From: Novosphingobium sp. HII-3
GTDB taxonomy: Bacteria; Pseudomonadota; Alphaproteobacteria; Sphingomonadales; Sphingomonadaceae
DNA: 56,290 nucleotides
Assembly (NCBI RefSeq): GCF_002916655.1
Contig: NZ_PPSM01000015.1
Location: 1-56,290 of the forward strand
Direction: 5' to 3'
Made by a program: the position numbers and the translations under genes. This document shows positions 28,849 through 37,465 of the stretch, one piece after another. Each line of letters begins with the position of its first letter. Position 1 is the first letter of the stretch. The notes under the pieces were generated by a model. That model was not told where the DNA came from, did no database searches, and saw nothing but the letters and a program-made list of their open reading frames with translations.

Positions 28849-29009
28849 TTCGGGAACGGCGGCTGCAATCTGCCGTCGACGCCGATTTCGGCCGATGTAG
28901 TTCGCATTTGCCACGTGGCACTTTGGCGTCGAACCCGTTCGCAGAAGCGAAAGTGTCCGCATGCAAGGGCAGACATCTTGGGGATGGAACGTGTTCTACT
29001 TGTTCCCTA

Positions 29010-30071
29010 TCAGGCCGGTACGCGGCGCCGGCGCCAAAACAGCGCGGCAAAGGCCAGGGCAAACAGACCAAGCGTACCCGGCTCAGGCACGGCTGTGCCC
29101 CCTGAGGAACTGCTGCTCGAGGGAGGTGTCGGCGTGCTCGGCGGGTAATACCCCCCGGCATAGGTGCCGATGTGCATCTCCCCGTTCTGTTCGAGGCTGC
29201 CAAACACTGCCGAACCCTGAATATAATTCCCGGTCGTCGCGGCTGCGCCGGGGGCAAGTACAGAGCCGCCCCATGCGGTCGTCAGCGAAAGGTTCTGCGC
29301 CTCGGTGAAGTTCCAGATCACGTGCTCGCCCAAGTTTTGCGTGCCGCCGAGGAAGTTGTCGTTCAACGTGATTGCCTCGCCGGACACGTTGACGATGGCA
29401 GTGTCGGCACCGTTCAGGTTGAACTTGATCTCGCCAATCTTGTCGAGGTCGGCAGCAGAGATGTTGAATACCGCCACGCCGTCCGCTCCGGGCTGCGAAT
29501 TGAACGTCCCGGTGTTGCCGCGAATACTAAACTGGCTGTTGGCTGTTTGCGTACTCAACGTCTGACTCAGGCCGGTCATCGATGTCTCGATGAGGCTCTT
29601 TTGCTGAAATAGGTTCTGAACGAAGGCCGGATCACTGGCTGCGAGCCCGGAGGTGAGTACGTTGTTATTGACGTTCGTCTTGCTAACGCTTCCTCCCACT
29701 TGGACCGTCTGCTTCGCACCGTTCAGATTGAACCCGCTGTTGACATTGCCGCCCACGATCGCACCCGAACCATTGTTAAGGTTCTTCGTGCCGCCATTCA
29801 CATCACCAACGACCGTCAGCCCGGGCGTTCCACTGCTCGACGGCGGAAGAGGCTGGATCTGATAGTTGGAGGAGTTGCCGTTGAGGTTGCCCCCGACAAA
29901 GGTGCGCCCCTCCACTTCCGATGAGGACGTGAGATCGCCCAGCACCACGAGATTCCACGTGCGCAGAACATCGGTTCCAGCAATCATGCCAGACCCGGCG
30001 AGTGCGGGTGTGGCGGCGAGGACTACGGAAACGCCGGAAACGAGTAGCGAGACGGAACGGAAGCGGTGCAC
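29010..30071 (-). CDS. Secreted choice-of-anchor-A protein with PEP-CTERM sorting signal
   Basis: A 353-residue exported protein. It starts with a signal peptide (about 1-25, ending ATPALAG), has a Gly/Asn/Ser-rich beta-type body with repeated GGNxN patterns typical of the choice-of-anchor A domain, then a Ser/Pro/Thr linker and a C-terminal sorting signal at about 328-353: VPEPG, a hydrophobic helix and RRRR. PEP-CTERM proteins are processed by an exosortase and co-occur with exopolysaccharide systems. The exosortase is not in the window, although a polysaccharide gene pair lies at the left edge. It may be an adhesin or matrix protein. Confidence 0.9.
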   Translation of the reverse strand: MHRFRSVSLLVSGVSVVLAATPALAGSGMIAGTDVLRTWNLVVLGDLTSSSEVEGRTFVGGNLNGNSSNYQIQPLPPSSSGTPGLTVVGDVNGGTKNLNNGSGAIVGGNVNSGFNLNGAKQTVQVGGSVSKTNVNNNVLTSGLAASDPAFVQNLFQQKSLIETSMTGLSQTLSTQTANSQFSIRGNTGTFNSQPGADGVAVFNISAADLDKIGEIKFNLNGADTAIVNVSGEAITLNDNFLGGTQNLGEHVIWNFTEAQNLSLTTAWGGSVLAPGAAATTGNYIQGSAVFGSLEQNGEMHIGTYAGGYYPPSTPTPPSSSSSSGGTAVPEPGTLGLFALAFAALFWRRRRVPA

Positions 30072-30269
30072 GGAGAATCCTCGGGCGGAAGCGGACAGTG
30101 CCTGAGGGCCTTGCAGCGGTGAGCAACCGCTTCAAGTGAAAACGCCGGACTGTCTCCGGATGAAACGGCTTCCGGAACACCTCCAACGATGCCCTCGATC
30201 CGCCACCGTAAGCTTGCGTCCGGCGCATGGGAACGCCTGAGGCGGCGTTGGACCTCCCGAAACGTACGA

Positions 30270-30298
30270 GTGCCGCAGGACCGTCCGTCCTGCGGCAC
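30270..30298 (-). terminator. Strong hairpin downstream of the TonB receptor gene
   Basis: GTGCCGCAGGAC at 30270-30281 and GTCCTGCGGCAC at 30287-30298 form a perfect 12-base-pair stem with a 5-base loop, 11 bases after the receptor stop codon on the minus strand. The following T-run is weak (TCGTACGTTT). Confidence 0.6.
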
Positions 30299-30309
30299 CT
30301 GGCGGATTG

Positions 30310-32838
30310 TCACTCTCCGCCGAAGCGAACCTTCAGACGGAGGCCGTACATGCGAGGCTGGCCGAGGATCAGGCTTTCAGTGCCTGTCGAGGCCCAGCTG
30401 TTGCCGACGAAGATCGGGTACTTTTCATTCGTCAGATTGGTGATGAAGCCGGAAAGGTCGACGGGGCTGCCGCCAATCGAATTCCAGTTCAGATTCAAGT
30501 TCCAGAGGTTTGAAGAAGGCAGAATGCCCAACGGCGTATCGTTGGAGGCGACCTGCTTTGCGGTGTAAGTGTACGTCGCCGCCAAGGTGATCTGGCCGAT
30601 GCTGTCATCGAGCGGCAGCGTGTAAGAGGGCGTGATCGTGACGCGATGCTTCGGTGACTGAGGCAGTTCACCACCAACCAGTGCCCCTGTCGTAGGAGGC
30701 AGGTAGCCGGGGAAGATCGGAGGCGTATACGACTTCAGCTTCGTGTCCAGATAGGCATAGCCAAGCGTCAGGTTGAAGCCGTAGGCTGCCAGCGCCGCAT
30801 CCACTTCAATGCCCTGGATCTTGGACTTACCAGCGTTGACGATCGCCTGCGCCGGAGAGTTCGTGTTGTTGGGAATGGACGGATCCGGATTGAGGTTTGC
30901 AGCGAGCTGCTGATCGGAGAAGTCGTTGTAGAACGCAGCGGCGTTCAGGTAGCCGCTCAACGTGCCTCGGAACGAGGTCTTGAAGCCAATTTCGTAGGCA
31001 TCGACCTTTTCAGGCCCCCAGGCGACGGGCACGGTGTTGGATGCGTTCACGTTGCCCTGACGATAGCCGCGTGAATACTTGGCGTACAGGAGCACGTCCG
31101 GCATGGGCTTGTAGTCAATATCGATGAGCCACGTGGGCTTTTCCGACTTCTGCTTGATCGTGGTCAGGCAATTCTCGGGATTATCAGCCGGCCGCGTCGG
31201 ATAGGCCGCACATGTGAAGGTCGGCGTATTGGGGGCAAAGAAGAAGATCTGACGCGTCGCGCCTTGACCTTTGACCTTGTCGATCGTGTAGCGGATACCG
31301 CCGGTAACCGAGAGTTGATCCGTGAAGTTGTAAGTCCCCTGCGCGAAGAAGCCAATATTTTCATAACGATAGCGTGTCAGAGAATTCTGGACCAGACCCG
31401 GGAACCGGCCGCTGCCGAGGCTGTCGACGCCCTGGCACTGGAGCGTGTTGATATCGCTGCAACTTATCGTGACAAGGACTGGGATCGTCACGCCAGGCGC
31501 CACCGGCGCGTTGGACGTGTACGTGATGGGCGAATAGGAACCCTGGAACGGGCTGAGCGGACCGCTGGTCTCGTAATAACCGCCCAGGACATAGTTCAAC
31601 TTGCCGTCGCTCGTGCGGCCCTGAATCTGCAGCTCTTCAGTGGCGGTGTACTGCTCGACGTTGTCGAAATTCGGATCCGGATTAAGGCCGACCCAGGTGA
31701 AGGGAAGGCCGCGGAAAGCGGGATTGGGGTTCGTGTCGGGAATGACGTAGTTGTCAGCGCCGATGTTGAAGCCCTGGCTCTGACGGAATTCCTGGTAGCT
31801 CGCGATGTTCTTGATCGTGATCGCGTCACTGGCCTGCCAAGTCGTAGTGTTGATGACCGACCATTGCTTGATCTTGAGCGAAGGATCGGGATGGCCGTTC
31901 TCGACATCCCAGTACCCGTAATCCTGCGCCTTGGCGCGAGCCAGGCCCTGGCTGCATGCGATCGGAGCGAGGAAGGAAGCCGTGCTGCCGGGCGTGGGCA
32001 AACCGAAGCGTGAGCGATCCACGCCCTGATCGCAGCCCGCAACGTTAGCCACCGTAACCTTGCCCGTGATGCCGTACGAATCCGAATGGCCGTACCGAAC
32101 GATCGTGTAGTTTTCGAGCGTAGGAGTCAGTTCGGCCAGGATGCCCGCGCGAACGGCCCAATAATCGACATCACCCAGAGCGTCAGGGCCAATGTCAGAC
32201 CGGTTCTTCAGATAGCCGTCGCGCTCGTGCCGCTCAAATCCCAGGCGCACCTTGAAAGTGTCGGTTAGAGGCAGGTTCAACACGCCTTGCAGGCGATACA
32301 TGTCGTAGTTGCCGATCGAGCCTTCGACGTAACCGCCCAGCTCTTCCGTGGGACGCTGAGGTACGATCAGCACGGCGCCGCCGGTGGTATTGCGGCCGAA
32401 CAGGGTCCCCTGCGGACCTTTCAGAATCTGTACGTTCTGCAGATCGAAAAACTGCCCCACCCCGGCTCCGTTGCCGCCGGGGGTGCCACCTTGCGCGCGG
32501 GGACCGATGACATCCGCGAAGTACACCGCAACGGACGGCGAGGTGAAGTTCTCCTGCACGAATCCGCGCAGCGCAAAGGTTGCAGCCTCCGGGCCATAGC
32601 GCGAATTCGCCGACAGGGAGGGCGTGTAGGTGGCCAGGTCGGCGCCGGAGGTAACGTTCCGGTTGTCGAGCTGCTGGTCGTTGAACACGGTGATCGAGAT
32701 CGGCACGTCCTGCAGTCGTTCTTCAACACGGCGTGCGGTCACCACGATTTCATCCGTCGCAGACTGCGCGAACGCCGGTGTGCAGGTAACTAACGACGTG
32801 GATGCCGCCAGAACCATCTTGAAGCGTGAAACGCCCAT
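30310..32838 (-). CDS. TonB-dependent outer-membrane receptor
   Basis: An outer-membrane beta-barrel of about 842 residues. It has a signal peptide (to about residue 24, TPAFAQ), then a TonB-box-like EIVVTARRVEERLQDVPISI, a plug domain and many amphipathic strands ending in the C-terminal RLKVRFGG. Such receptors import iron chelates or larger nutrients with energy from TonB. The ATG at 32838 follows GGGAGGGATC; the frame is open to 32892 but adds no signal-peptide-like residues. The plug motif QDVPISITVFNDQQL is typical of sphingomonad receptors for aromatic or plant compounds. No transport partner is adjacent; a dienelactone hydrolase gene lies 0.7 kb away on the other strand. Confidence 0.92.
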   Translation of the reverse strand: MGVSRFKMVLAASTSLVTCTPAFAQSATDEIVVTARRVEERLQDVPISITVFNDQQLDNRNVTSGADLATYTPSLSANSRYGPEAATFALRGFVQENFTSPSVAVYFADVIGPRAQGGTPGGNGAGVGQFFDLQNVQILKGPQGTLFGRNTTGGAVLIVPQRPTEELGGYVEGSIGNYDMYRLQGVLNLPLTDTFKVRLGFERHERDGYLKNRSDIGPDALGDVDYWAVRAGILAELTPTLENYTIVRYGHSDSYGITGKVTVANVAGCDQGVDRSRFGLPTPGSTASFLAPIACSQGLARAKAQDYGYWDVENGHPDPSLKIKQWSVINTTTWQASDAITIKNIASYQEFRQSQGFNIGADNYVIPDTNPNPAFRGLPFTWVGLNPDPNFDNVEQYTATEELQIQGRTSDGKLNYVLGGYYETSGPLSPFQGSYSPITYTSNAPVAPGVTIPVLVTISCSDINTLQCQGVDSLGSGRFPGLVQNSLTRYRYENIGFFAQGTYNFTDQLSVTGGIRYTIDKVKGQGATRQIFFFAPNTPTFTCAAYPTRPADNPENCLTTIKQKSEKPTWLIDIDYKPMPDVLLYAKYSRGYRQGNVNASNTVPVAWGPEKVDAYEIGFKTSFRGTLSGYLNAAAFYNDFSDQQLAANLNPDPSIPNNTNSPAQAIVNAGKSKIQGIEVDAALAAYGFNLTLGYAYLDTKLKSYTPPIFPGYLPPTTGALVGGELPQSPKHRVTITPSYTLPLDDSIGQITLAATYTYTAKQVASNDTPLGILPSSNLWNLNLNWNSIGGSPVDLSGFITNLTNEKYPIFVGNSWASTGTESLILGQPRMYGLRLKVRFGGE

Positions 32839-33527
32839 TGTTTTTGATCCCTCCCTGATCTTTGCCGCCGGTTTCCAGTGCTGCGGGAACACTGTTCTTA
32901 CAGTGTGACATACTTAACGGCTCGGCTAGTACCCAACCGCCGGTCACCGACACCGGCAGCGTCAAAGCGGAGGCTCCAGCTCTCCCTGCAAATCGTGGAA
33001 ATACTGCAGTTTGCGGCGACTTTCCGCCGATAAACCGGAACAGGGCAGCGCCACGAAGCACGTTGTCTGTGCCTCGCGAGACAAAACTGATTGCACCCCC
33101 GGATAGAACGGTCGGCGGCGCTCCTGCTCTTGAGCGGCAACTGGGACGGATCGGTGTTGCCGCGAGGGACTACAGACGTGTTGTGCGGAGCGCACACGCT
33201 GCCTGCAGATCGATGGAAGCGCCATGTCGAGGCGGTCAGCGAGCGATTCGAGGCATTGATCGCGCGCAGGATCAGCGACTGCAAACTCGGCGGCGCCCCC
33301 TGCCGCGCTTGACGGCGGTCTACGATGATGAAAGCCTACCCGCTATGAAGAGTTGTGCATACAAGAGGCGCTCTGGGCATAGAGAGGCATTGGCAGCATC
33401 ACGGTCATAGAAGCGGGAGCTTCATTGTGAGCAACAAAGGCCCCGGTTCCTAAGCGCGACGCTAACCTAGAGGCGCCGTGACACTCTTGTTAAAGCACGC
33501 CTTCTTGTACAGAATCTGGAACAGCGA
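32839..33527. other. Long intergenic region between divergent receptor and hydrolase genes
   Basis: About 690 bases lie between the divergent starts at 32838 and 33528. Open frames in it are rich in Arg and Cys, have no RBS and show no domain, so I annotate no gene. Promoters for both flanking genes must lie here. A stretch before 33528 reads TTGTTA, then about 17 bases, then TACAGAAT, which could be a sigma-70 promoter for the hydrolase gene. Decayed remains of a regulator are possible but cannot be shown. Confidence 0.35.
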
Positions 33528-34259
33528 ATGATGACTGACGCGCGGGCATTCGATTATTCACATGATGGAGCAACCTTCAAAGGGCAACTGGCCGTGCCTG
33601 AAGGGTCCGGCCCGCACCCCGCTATCCTGGTAATGCACAACGCACGGGGCCTTGGACTTGGACCGATAAAGCGCGCACAAGCTCTCGCGAAAGAAGGCTA
33701 TGTCGCTCTGGCAAGTGACCTCTACGGCGACGGCGCCTTCTACCACGATCCCAGGCAAGCGAACGCGTCGTTGGCACCTCTCTTCCATGAGCCTGCACGG
33801 CTTCGAGCAAAGATCGTGGCTGCCTTTGAGACGCTGCGTGGCTTGCCGCAGGTCGATGCGGAGCGTGTCGGCGCCATCGGCTTCTGCTTTGGCGGGATGT
33901 GTGCCCTTGAACTGGCGAGGAGCGGAGCCCCCGCGCGCGGTGTTGTGAGCTTCCACGGCCTCCTCAACACCCATGCCCGCGCCAAGGCCGGCGAGGTGCA
34001 GGCGAAGCTGCTCATCCTGACCGGCGAGCGGGACCCTTATGCGCCTTCGAGCGATGTCGAGGCGCTGCGGGACGAGTTACGCCATGCTGGCGCCGACCAC
34101 CACATCACGATCTATAGCGAGGGGTGGCATGCCTTTTCGGACGACGAAGCCGCCGAAATGGAGCAGGTGCCGGGCGTCAGGTACGATCCGCTCATTGACC
34201 GGCTGGCGTGGGCGCAGACACTGGCGTTCCTGGAGGCGACAGTAAAAGAGAACGTGTAG
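33528..34259 (+). CDS. Dienelactone hydrolase family alpha/beta hydrolase
   Basis: A 243-residue alpha/beta hydrolase with the Cys-Asp-His triad of dienelactone hydrolases: Cys in GFCFGGMC, Asp in GERDPYAP and His in GWHAFSD. Members open lactones such as 4-carboxymethylenebut-2-enolide in chloroaromatic pathways, but many act on other esters. No signal peptide is present. It is a single gene divergent from a TonB receptor, and there are no ring-cleavage genes nearby, so the true substrate is open. Confidence 0.9.
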   Translation: MMTDARAFDYSHDGATFKGQLAVPEGSGPHPAILVMHNARGLGLGPIKRAQALAKEGYVALASDLYGDGAFYHDPRQANASLAPLFHEPARLRAKIVAAFETLRGLPQVDAERVGAIGFCFGGMCALELARSGAPARGVVSFHGLLNTHARAKAGEVQAKLLILTGERDPYAPSSDVEALRDELRHAGADHHITIYSEGWHAFSDDEAAEMEQVPGVRYDPLIDRLAWAQTLAFLEATVKENV

Positions 34260-34397
34260 CAGAGGAGAATGAGAAAGCAGCATCTCCCCCGCTCGCGCCC
34301 GCTGGAGGAGGGCCTGCTTGGGCGGCTACAATGAGTTCCACGACGGAACCGCTGCTTACCGCCGACACTCAGCGAGGTCTTGCGCGATGGGTGAGGC

Positions 34398-34544
34398 TCA
34401 GTCGATCATGGCGGCGACGAGACGCCGAAGATGCTCCTGGCTCAACAAGCCGGACGGCTTCTTGATCTGGAGATCGCGCGATCCATGGGAGGGGTAAGTG
34501 GCAGTATTGAAACGCCCTTGAGCGCCTTGCGTATCGATGTGCAT
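34398..34544 (-). CDS. Small protein of 48 residues downstream of the IF-1 paralogue
   Basis: The frame starts MHIDTQGAQGRFNTATYP and ends LRRLVAAMID. It has AGGA 6 bases before the ATG and lies 32 bases downstream of the IF-1 gene on the same strand, so the two may be co-transcribed. The composition (balanced charges, a C-terminal amphipathic helix SQEHLRRLVAAMID) looks protein-like. I recognise no domain. The rest of the gap between 34260 and 34576 holds nothing else I can support. Confidence 0.5.
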   Translation of the reverse strand: MHIDTQGAQGRFNTATYPSHGSRDLQIKKPSGLLSQEHLRRLVAAMID

Positions 34545-34576
34545 AGTATCCTATTTTGACGGGACAGCCCCGCCTC

Positions 34577-34846
34577 TTATCTTCTGAATCCGCTGCGCCG
34601 CCTCGGCGGCCCGCCAGCTTGACCAGGTGTCTTCTCACGGAACACGATCCGACCCTTGGAAAGATCGTAAGGCGTCATCTCGACGTGCACGCGGTCACCG
34701 ACGACGGAGCGGATGCGAAACTTGCGCATCTTGCCCGCTGTATAGGCGATGATCTTGTGCTCATTGTCGAGGAGGACGGCGAAGCGGCCATCGGGGAGGA
34801 TCTCCTCGATAAACCCTTCCATGGTCAGCAATTCTTCCTTGGCCAA
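34577..34846 (-). CDS. infA: Translation initiation factor IF-1 (probable second copy)
   Basis: An 89-residue S1/OB-fold protein that binds the 30S A site during initiation. The core [34 protein letters not shown] is typical. The N-terminus fits the family (AKEE) only if translation starts at TTG 34846; a GTG at 34861 is the alternative. It departs from the usual 72 residues by a basic tail rich in Arg, Gly and Pro (about the last 18 residues). The neighbouring cold-shock gene and the divergent sequence suggest a second, condition-specific copy; whether another infA exists in the genome cannot be seen here. Confidence 0.88.
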   Translation of the reverse strand: MAKEELLTMEGFIEEILPDGRFAVLLDNEHKIIAYTAGKMRKFRIRSVVGDRVHVEMTPYDLSKGRIVFREKTPGQAGGPPRRRSGFRR

Positions 34847-35154
34847 ACTTGAATTTCCCACAATCGGAGAGCGCCTGCGATCATGCGTGCGCAGTCTGCG
34901 ATCATGAAAGTTGGCTGATGTTTGAAAAACACCCGCAAAATGCGAGCGAGCATCGACAGAGCCGACGCAGCTATCTCCATATACATCGGAAAACTGAAAT
35001 TACAACCGGCGCTTCCTTCGCAAAATATCGGCCAATGAGGACGATCGTCCTCGCTACAGCTCCAAACATCATGTATGCTACTCTCAACGTCGAAATCCAA
35101 TCGCCTGTCGATGATTGAGAGACTGAACGCGCTTCCGCGGAATGGAGAGCTTGC

Positions 35155-35328
35155 ATGGGTCTCAATGAATTACTTTTTCACCATCAAGTTGCACTCATTC
35201 AGTACGCTGCCGATAATAAGAGCAGTCGCGACAATGGGACGAGCTTCGATCTGGTGCGCCACTACGAAGCCAGGATTGCGCGCCTGCGCCACGAGATCGG
35301 CGCTGCCGCGTATCCGCGATGGCCATGA
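35155..35328 (+). CDS. Small helical protein, 57 residues
   Basis: The frame starts MGLNELLFHHQVALIQYAAD and ends with the helix FDLVRHYEARIARLRHEIG. GGAGAG is 5 bases upstream of the ATG, which is a good RBS. The shape, a short LNELL...HHQ helix followed by a YxxRIxxLR helix, resembles small hypothetical proteins I associate with sphingomonads, but no function is known to me. A 24-codon frame overlaps its stop (ATGA at 35325) and reaches the antitoxin-like gene, so the small genes may be read as one unit. Confidence 0.6.
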   Translation: MGLNELLFHHQVALIQYAADNKSSRDNGTSFDLVRHYEARIARLRHEIGAAAYPRWP

Positions 35329-35425
35329 GCATCCAATCCGCCGCCTACGCCATAGTCCCGGGCCTGCCGCAGGGCAGAGAGGTGATTGCCATCACGTGAA
35401 CGACCAAGAAGCAGGAAACCCCGCA

Positions 35426-35689
35426 ATGAACACAGACGAGAAACCAAGACCTTCCCGCCCCAAGGCTCGCTGGATCAACACACCGAAGCTGACGCCGGAC
35501 GCGGCAAGCCGCCAGGGCAAGGTGACGAAGCTGGCGTTCGAAGTTCTGGGAGGCCGGGACGAGGCCATCGCCTACCTCAACACCGCCTGCGTCACGCTCG
35601 GCGGGCGACCGCTTGATCTGGCGGTGGATTCGGCCGAAGGCCTCGGCCGCGTGGAACATGCCTTGGCAGGCATGAAATCGACGGGCTAA
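35426..35689 (+). CDS. MbcA/ParS/Xre-type antitoxin-like protein (DUF2384), orphan
   Basis: An 87-residue protein whose C-terminal two thirds match the toxin-binding domain of MbcA/ParS/Xre antitoxins: VTKLAFEVLGGRDEAIAYLNTACVTLGGRPLDLAVDSAEGLGRVEHAL, including the LGGRPLDL core. The N-terminus is a short basic-Pro arm (KPRPSRPKARW) and lacks a full helix-turn-helix. AGGAAA precedes the ATG; an in-frame GTG at 35396 overlaps the stop of a 24-codon frame and is an alternative start. No RES-domain toxin gene is adjacent, so it is an orphan antitoxin or a domesticated regulator. Confidence 0.8.
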   Translation: MNTDEKPRPSRPKARWINTPKLTPDAASRQGKVTKLAFEVLGGRDEAIAYLNTACVTLGGRPLDLAVDSAEGLGRVEHALAGMKSTG

Positions 35690-35913
35690 TTCATCCGTCG
35701 CGTTTCACCGGCGCTCGAAAGGCGATTTGGAGAAGAAATGCGATCAGGGCTATCTAATTGTCCAGATCCGCGTACAAGAGCCGGGCTGACACGTCGCCTG
35801 CGACGGATATTGGGCCGCCAAGGCTCCCCTTTGTCCCTTACAGCCTCACGAAGCCGGGATGCGCCGCCGTTGGCGTATGCCCGTCATACCTGCATTGGGC
35901 AAAGGATACCCAT

Positions 35914-36120
35914 ATGATCACCGGCACCGTAAAGTTCTTCAACGCCGACAAGGGCTATGGCTTCATCGCTCCCGAAACGGGCGGGGACGACGCGTTCGTG
36001 CACATCAGCGCCGTCGAGCGCGCTGGCATGCGCACCCTCAACAAGGACCAGCGCGTATCCTACGAACTGGAAACCGATCGCCGCGGCAAGACCTCGGCTG
36101 TCAATCTCCAGTCCGCGTAA
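35914..36120 (+). CDS. cspA: Cold-shock protein (CspA family)
   Basis: A 68-residue single-stranded nucleic acid chaperone with the RNP1 motif KGYGFI and RNP2 motif AFVHI. It melts RNA structure in the cold or under stress. The ATG at 35914 follows AAAGGA at normal spacing; the frame is open to 35758 but that extension is not family-like. The 220-base upstream region is long enough for a structured leader as in other csp genes. A strong hairpin follows the stop. It lies in a cluster of small genes with an IF-1 copy. Confidence 0.95.
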   Translation: MITGTVKFFNADKGYGFIAPETGGDDAFVHISAVERAGMRTLNKDQRVSYELETDRRGKTSAVNLQSA

Positions 36121-36131
36121 GCGCACGGATC

Positions 36132-36155
36132 GGCGGGCCTTTCACAAGGCCCGCC
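36132..36155 (+). terminator. Hairpin terminator after cspA
   Basis: GGCGGGCCTT (36132-36141) pairs perfectly with AAGGCCCGCC (36146-36155) across TCAC, 11 bases after the stop. There is no U-run. Confidence 0.6.
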
Positions 36156-36266
36156 AACCATGCTTCCGCGTTAGGAGTGGCTATCTGTCACGACTGATGT
36201 TCCAGCGGAAGCAGGCGGAACCGCAGGCCACGGCAGCCAGCTTGCCGCAGATCCGCCACCGGTGCG

Positions 36267-37454
36267 TCAACCGAACGGCGCTTCAAGCGAGTGCTGCGGC
36301 TCGGTGAACCACCGCGCTCCCTCTTCGGTCACATACATGTGGTCTTCCAGCCGCACGCCGAAGCGTGAGGGGACGACGATCATGGGCTCATTGGAAAAGC
36401 ACATTCCGACCGCCAGCGGGGTCCGGTCGCCTCGCACCAGATAGGCCGGTTCGTGAATGGAAAGGCCGATACCGTGGCCGGTGCGGTGAGGAAGGCCCGG
36501 CAGCGCATAGTCGGGGCCCAGACCTGCCTTGTCCAGAACGGCACGCGCCGCGTAATCCACGCTCTCGCAGGTTTCTCCGACGCGCACGGCATCGAACGCT
36601 GCCTGCTGCGCTTCCTTTTCAACGTTCCAGATGTCCCGGATGTCCTGCGACACCGTTCCAAAGGCGTATGTGCGCGTAATGTCGGAGTGGTATCCCTCGA
36701 CCCGGCATCCGGTATCGATCAGCACCAGTTGCCCTTCCTGAAGCTCCCGGTCACCCGGAAGCCCGTGGGGATAGGCGGTCGCCTCTCCGTACTGTACGAT
36801 GCAGAAGCTGGACCCGCTCGCGCCGAGGCGGCGGTGAGCGGCATCGATGAAGTGCTCCACTTCGCTTTGCCGTATGCCCGGGCGCAGTATCCTGGCCGCC
36901 GCCTCGTGGACCTGCAGCGTCATGCTTTTGGCCTGCTGCATCAGCGCCAGTTCAGCGCTCGACTTGATCATGCGGCACTGCTTGATCACGGGCATGCCGT
37001 CGATCAGCCTCACCGCTTCCGCCACCCGGATGCGTTCGGCGAAGTGGAAGGGCAATTCCGGATCGAGCGCAAGGGTTCGTGCTCCCATGCTTCGCAGGCT
37101 ATCCACGACCAGCGCCATGGGATCCTCGTCCTCCTGCCAGGTCCGGATCTCCGCCGCGATGGCAAGATCCGCCTGCAGCGTGCCGATCTCGAAGTGCGGG
37201 CAGATGATGACAGGCTTGCGCCCTGGGGCCAGCAACATCGCAACGAGGCGCTCCGTCTGCCCCCAGGGCACGCCGGCGAAATACCGCAACGAGGCGCCCG
37301 CGTTCACCAGCAGGGCGTCAGCGCCACTGTTCGCGGTGAACCTGCAAGCCCGGTCCATGCGAGCATCCCGTTCATCAGGTGTAATCGCCGCTGCAGGATT
37401 CGCCCATGGTGCCAGCCGCGCCAGCTCTGCTTCGATGGTAGATCCGCCAATCAT
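36267..37454 (-). CDS. M24-family metallopeptidase (Xaa-Pro aminopeptidase/prolidase-like)
   Basis: A 395-residue pita-bread-fold enzyme. The five dinuclear metal ligands are present: Asp247 (VLIDTGC), Asp258 (SDITRT), His327 (HRTGHGIG), Glu356 (SNEPMIVV) and Glu370 (RLEDH). An N-terminal creatinase-like domain precedes them (about 20-160). Members release the residue before proline, split Xaa-Pro dipeptides, or hydrolyse creatine-like compounds. It starts 11 bases after the D-amino-acid dehydrogenase gene, in an operon that carries the CGTATACC/CGTATACG-type operator, so cleavage of (hydroxy)proline-containing peptides in the cytosol is the likely job. The sequence alone cannot exclude an ectoine- or creatine-type hydrolase. 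Confidence 0.88.
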   Translation of the reverse strand: MIGGSTIEAELARLAPWANPAAAITPDERDARMDRACRFTANSGADALLVNAGASLRYFAGVPWGQTERLVAMLLAPGRKPVIICPHFEIGTLQADLAIAAEIRTWQEDEDPMALVVDSLRSMGARTLALDPELPFHFAERIRVAEAVRLIDGMPVIKQCRMIKSSAELALMQQAKSMTLQVHEAAARILRPGIRQSEVEHFIDAAHRRLGASGSSFCIVQYGEATAYPHGLPGDRELQEGQLVLIDTGCRVEGYHSDITRTYAFGTVSQDIRDIWNVEKEAQQAAFDAVRVGETCESVDYAARAVLDKAGLGPDYALPGLPHRTGHGIGLSIHEPAYLVRGDRTPLAVGMCFSNEPMIVVPSRFGVRLEDHMYVTEEGARWFTEPQHSLEAPFG

Positions 37455-37465
37455 GAAATCGGTCC

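Noticed and set aside
28981..29009. GGAAC/GTTCC inverted repeat as a terminator of the PEP-CTERM gene
   Set aside because: The stem is only 5 base pairs and has no U-run.
32862..33410. Frames of 182 and 128 codons on both strands in the gap before the dienelactone hydrolase gene
   Set aside because: No RBS, Arg/Cys-rich composition and no domain; more likely non-coding.
34849..35118. Frames on both strands between IF-1 and the small 57-residue gene
   Set aside because: Cys/His-rich random-looking translation, no RBS; treated as the IF-1 leader region.
35426..35689. Complete toxin-antitoxin pair
   Set aside because: The antitoxin-like domain is clear, but no RES-domain or other toxin gene lies on either side, so only an orphan is reported.
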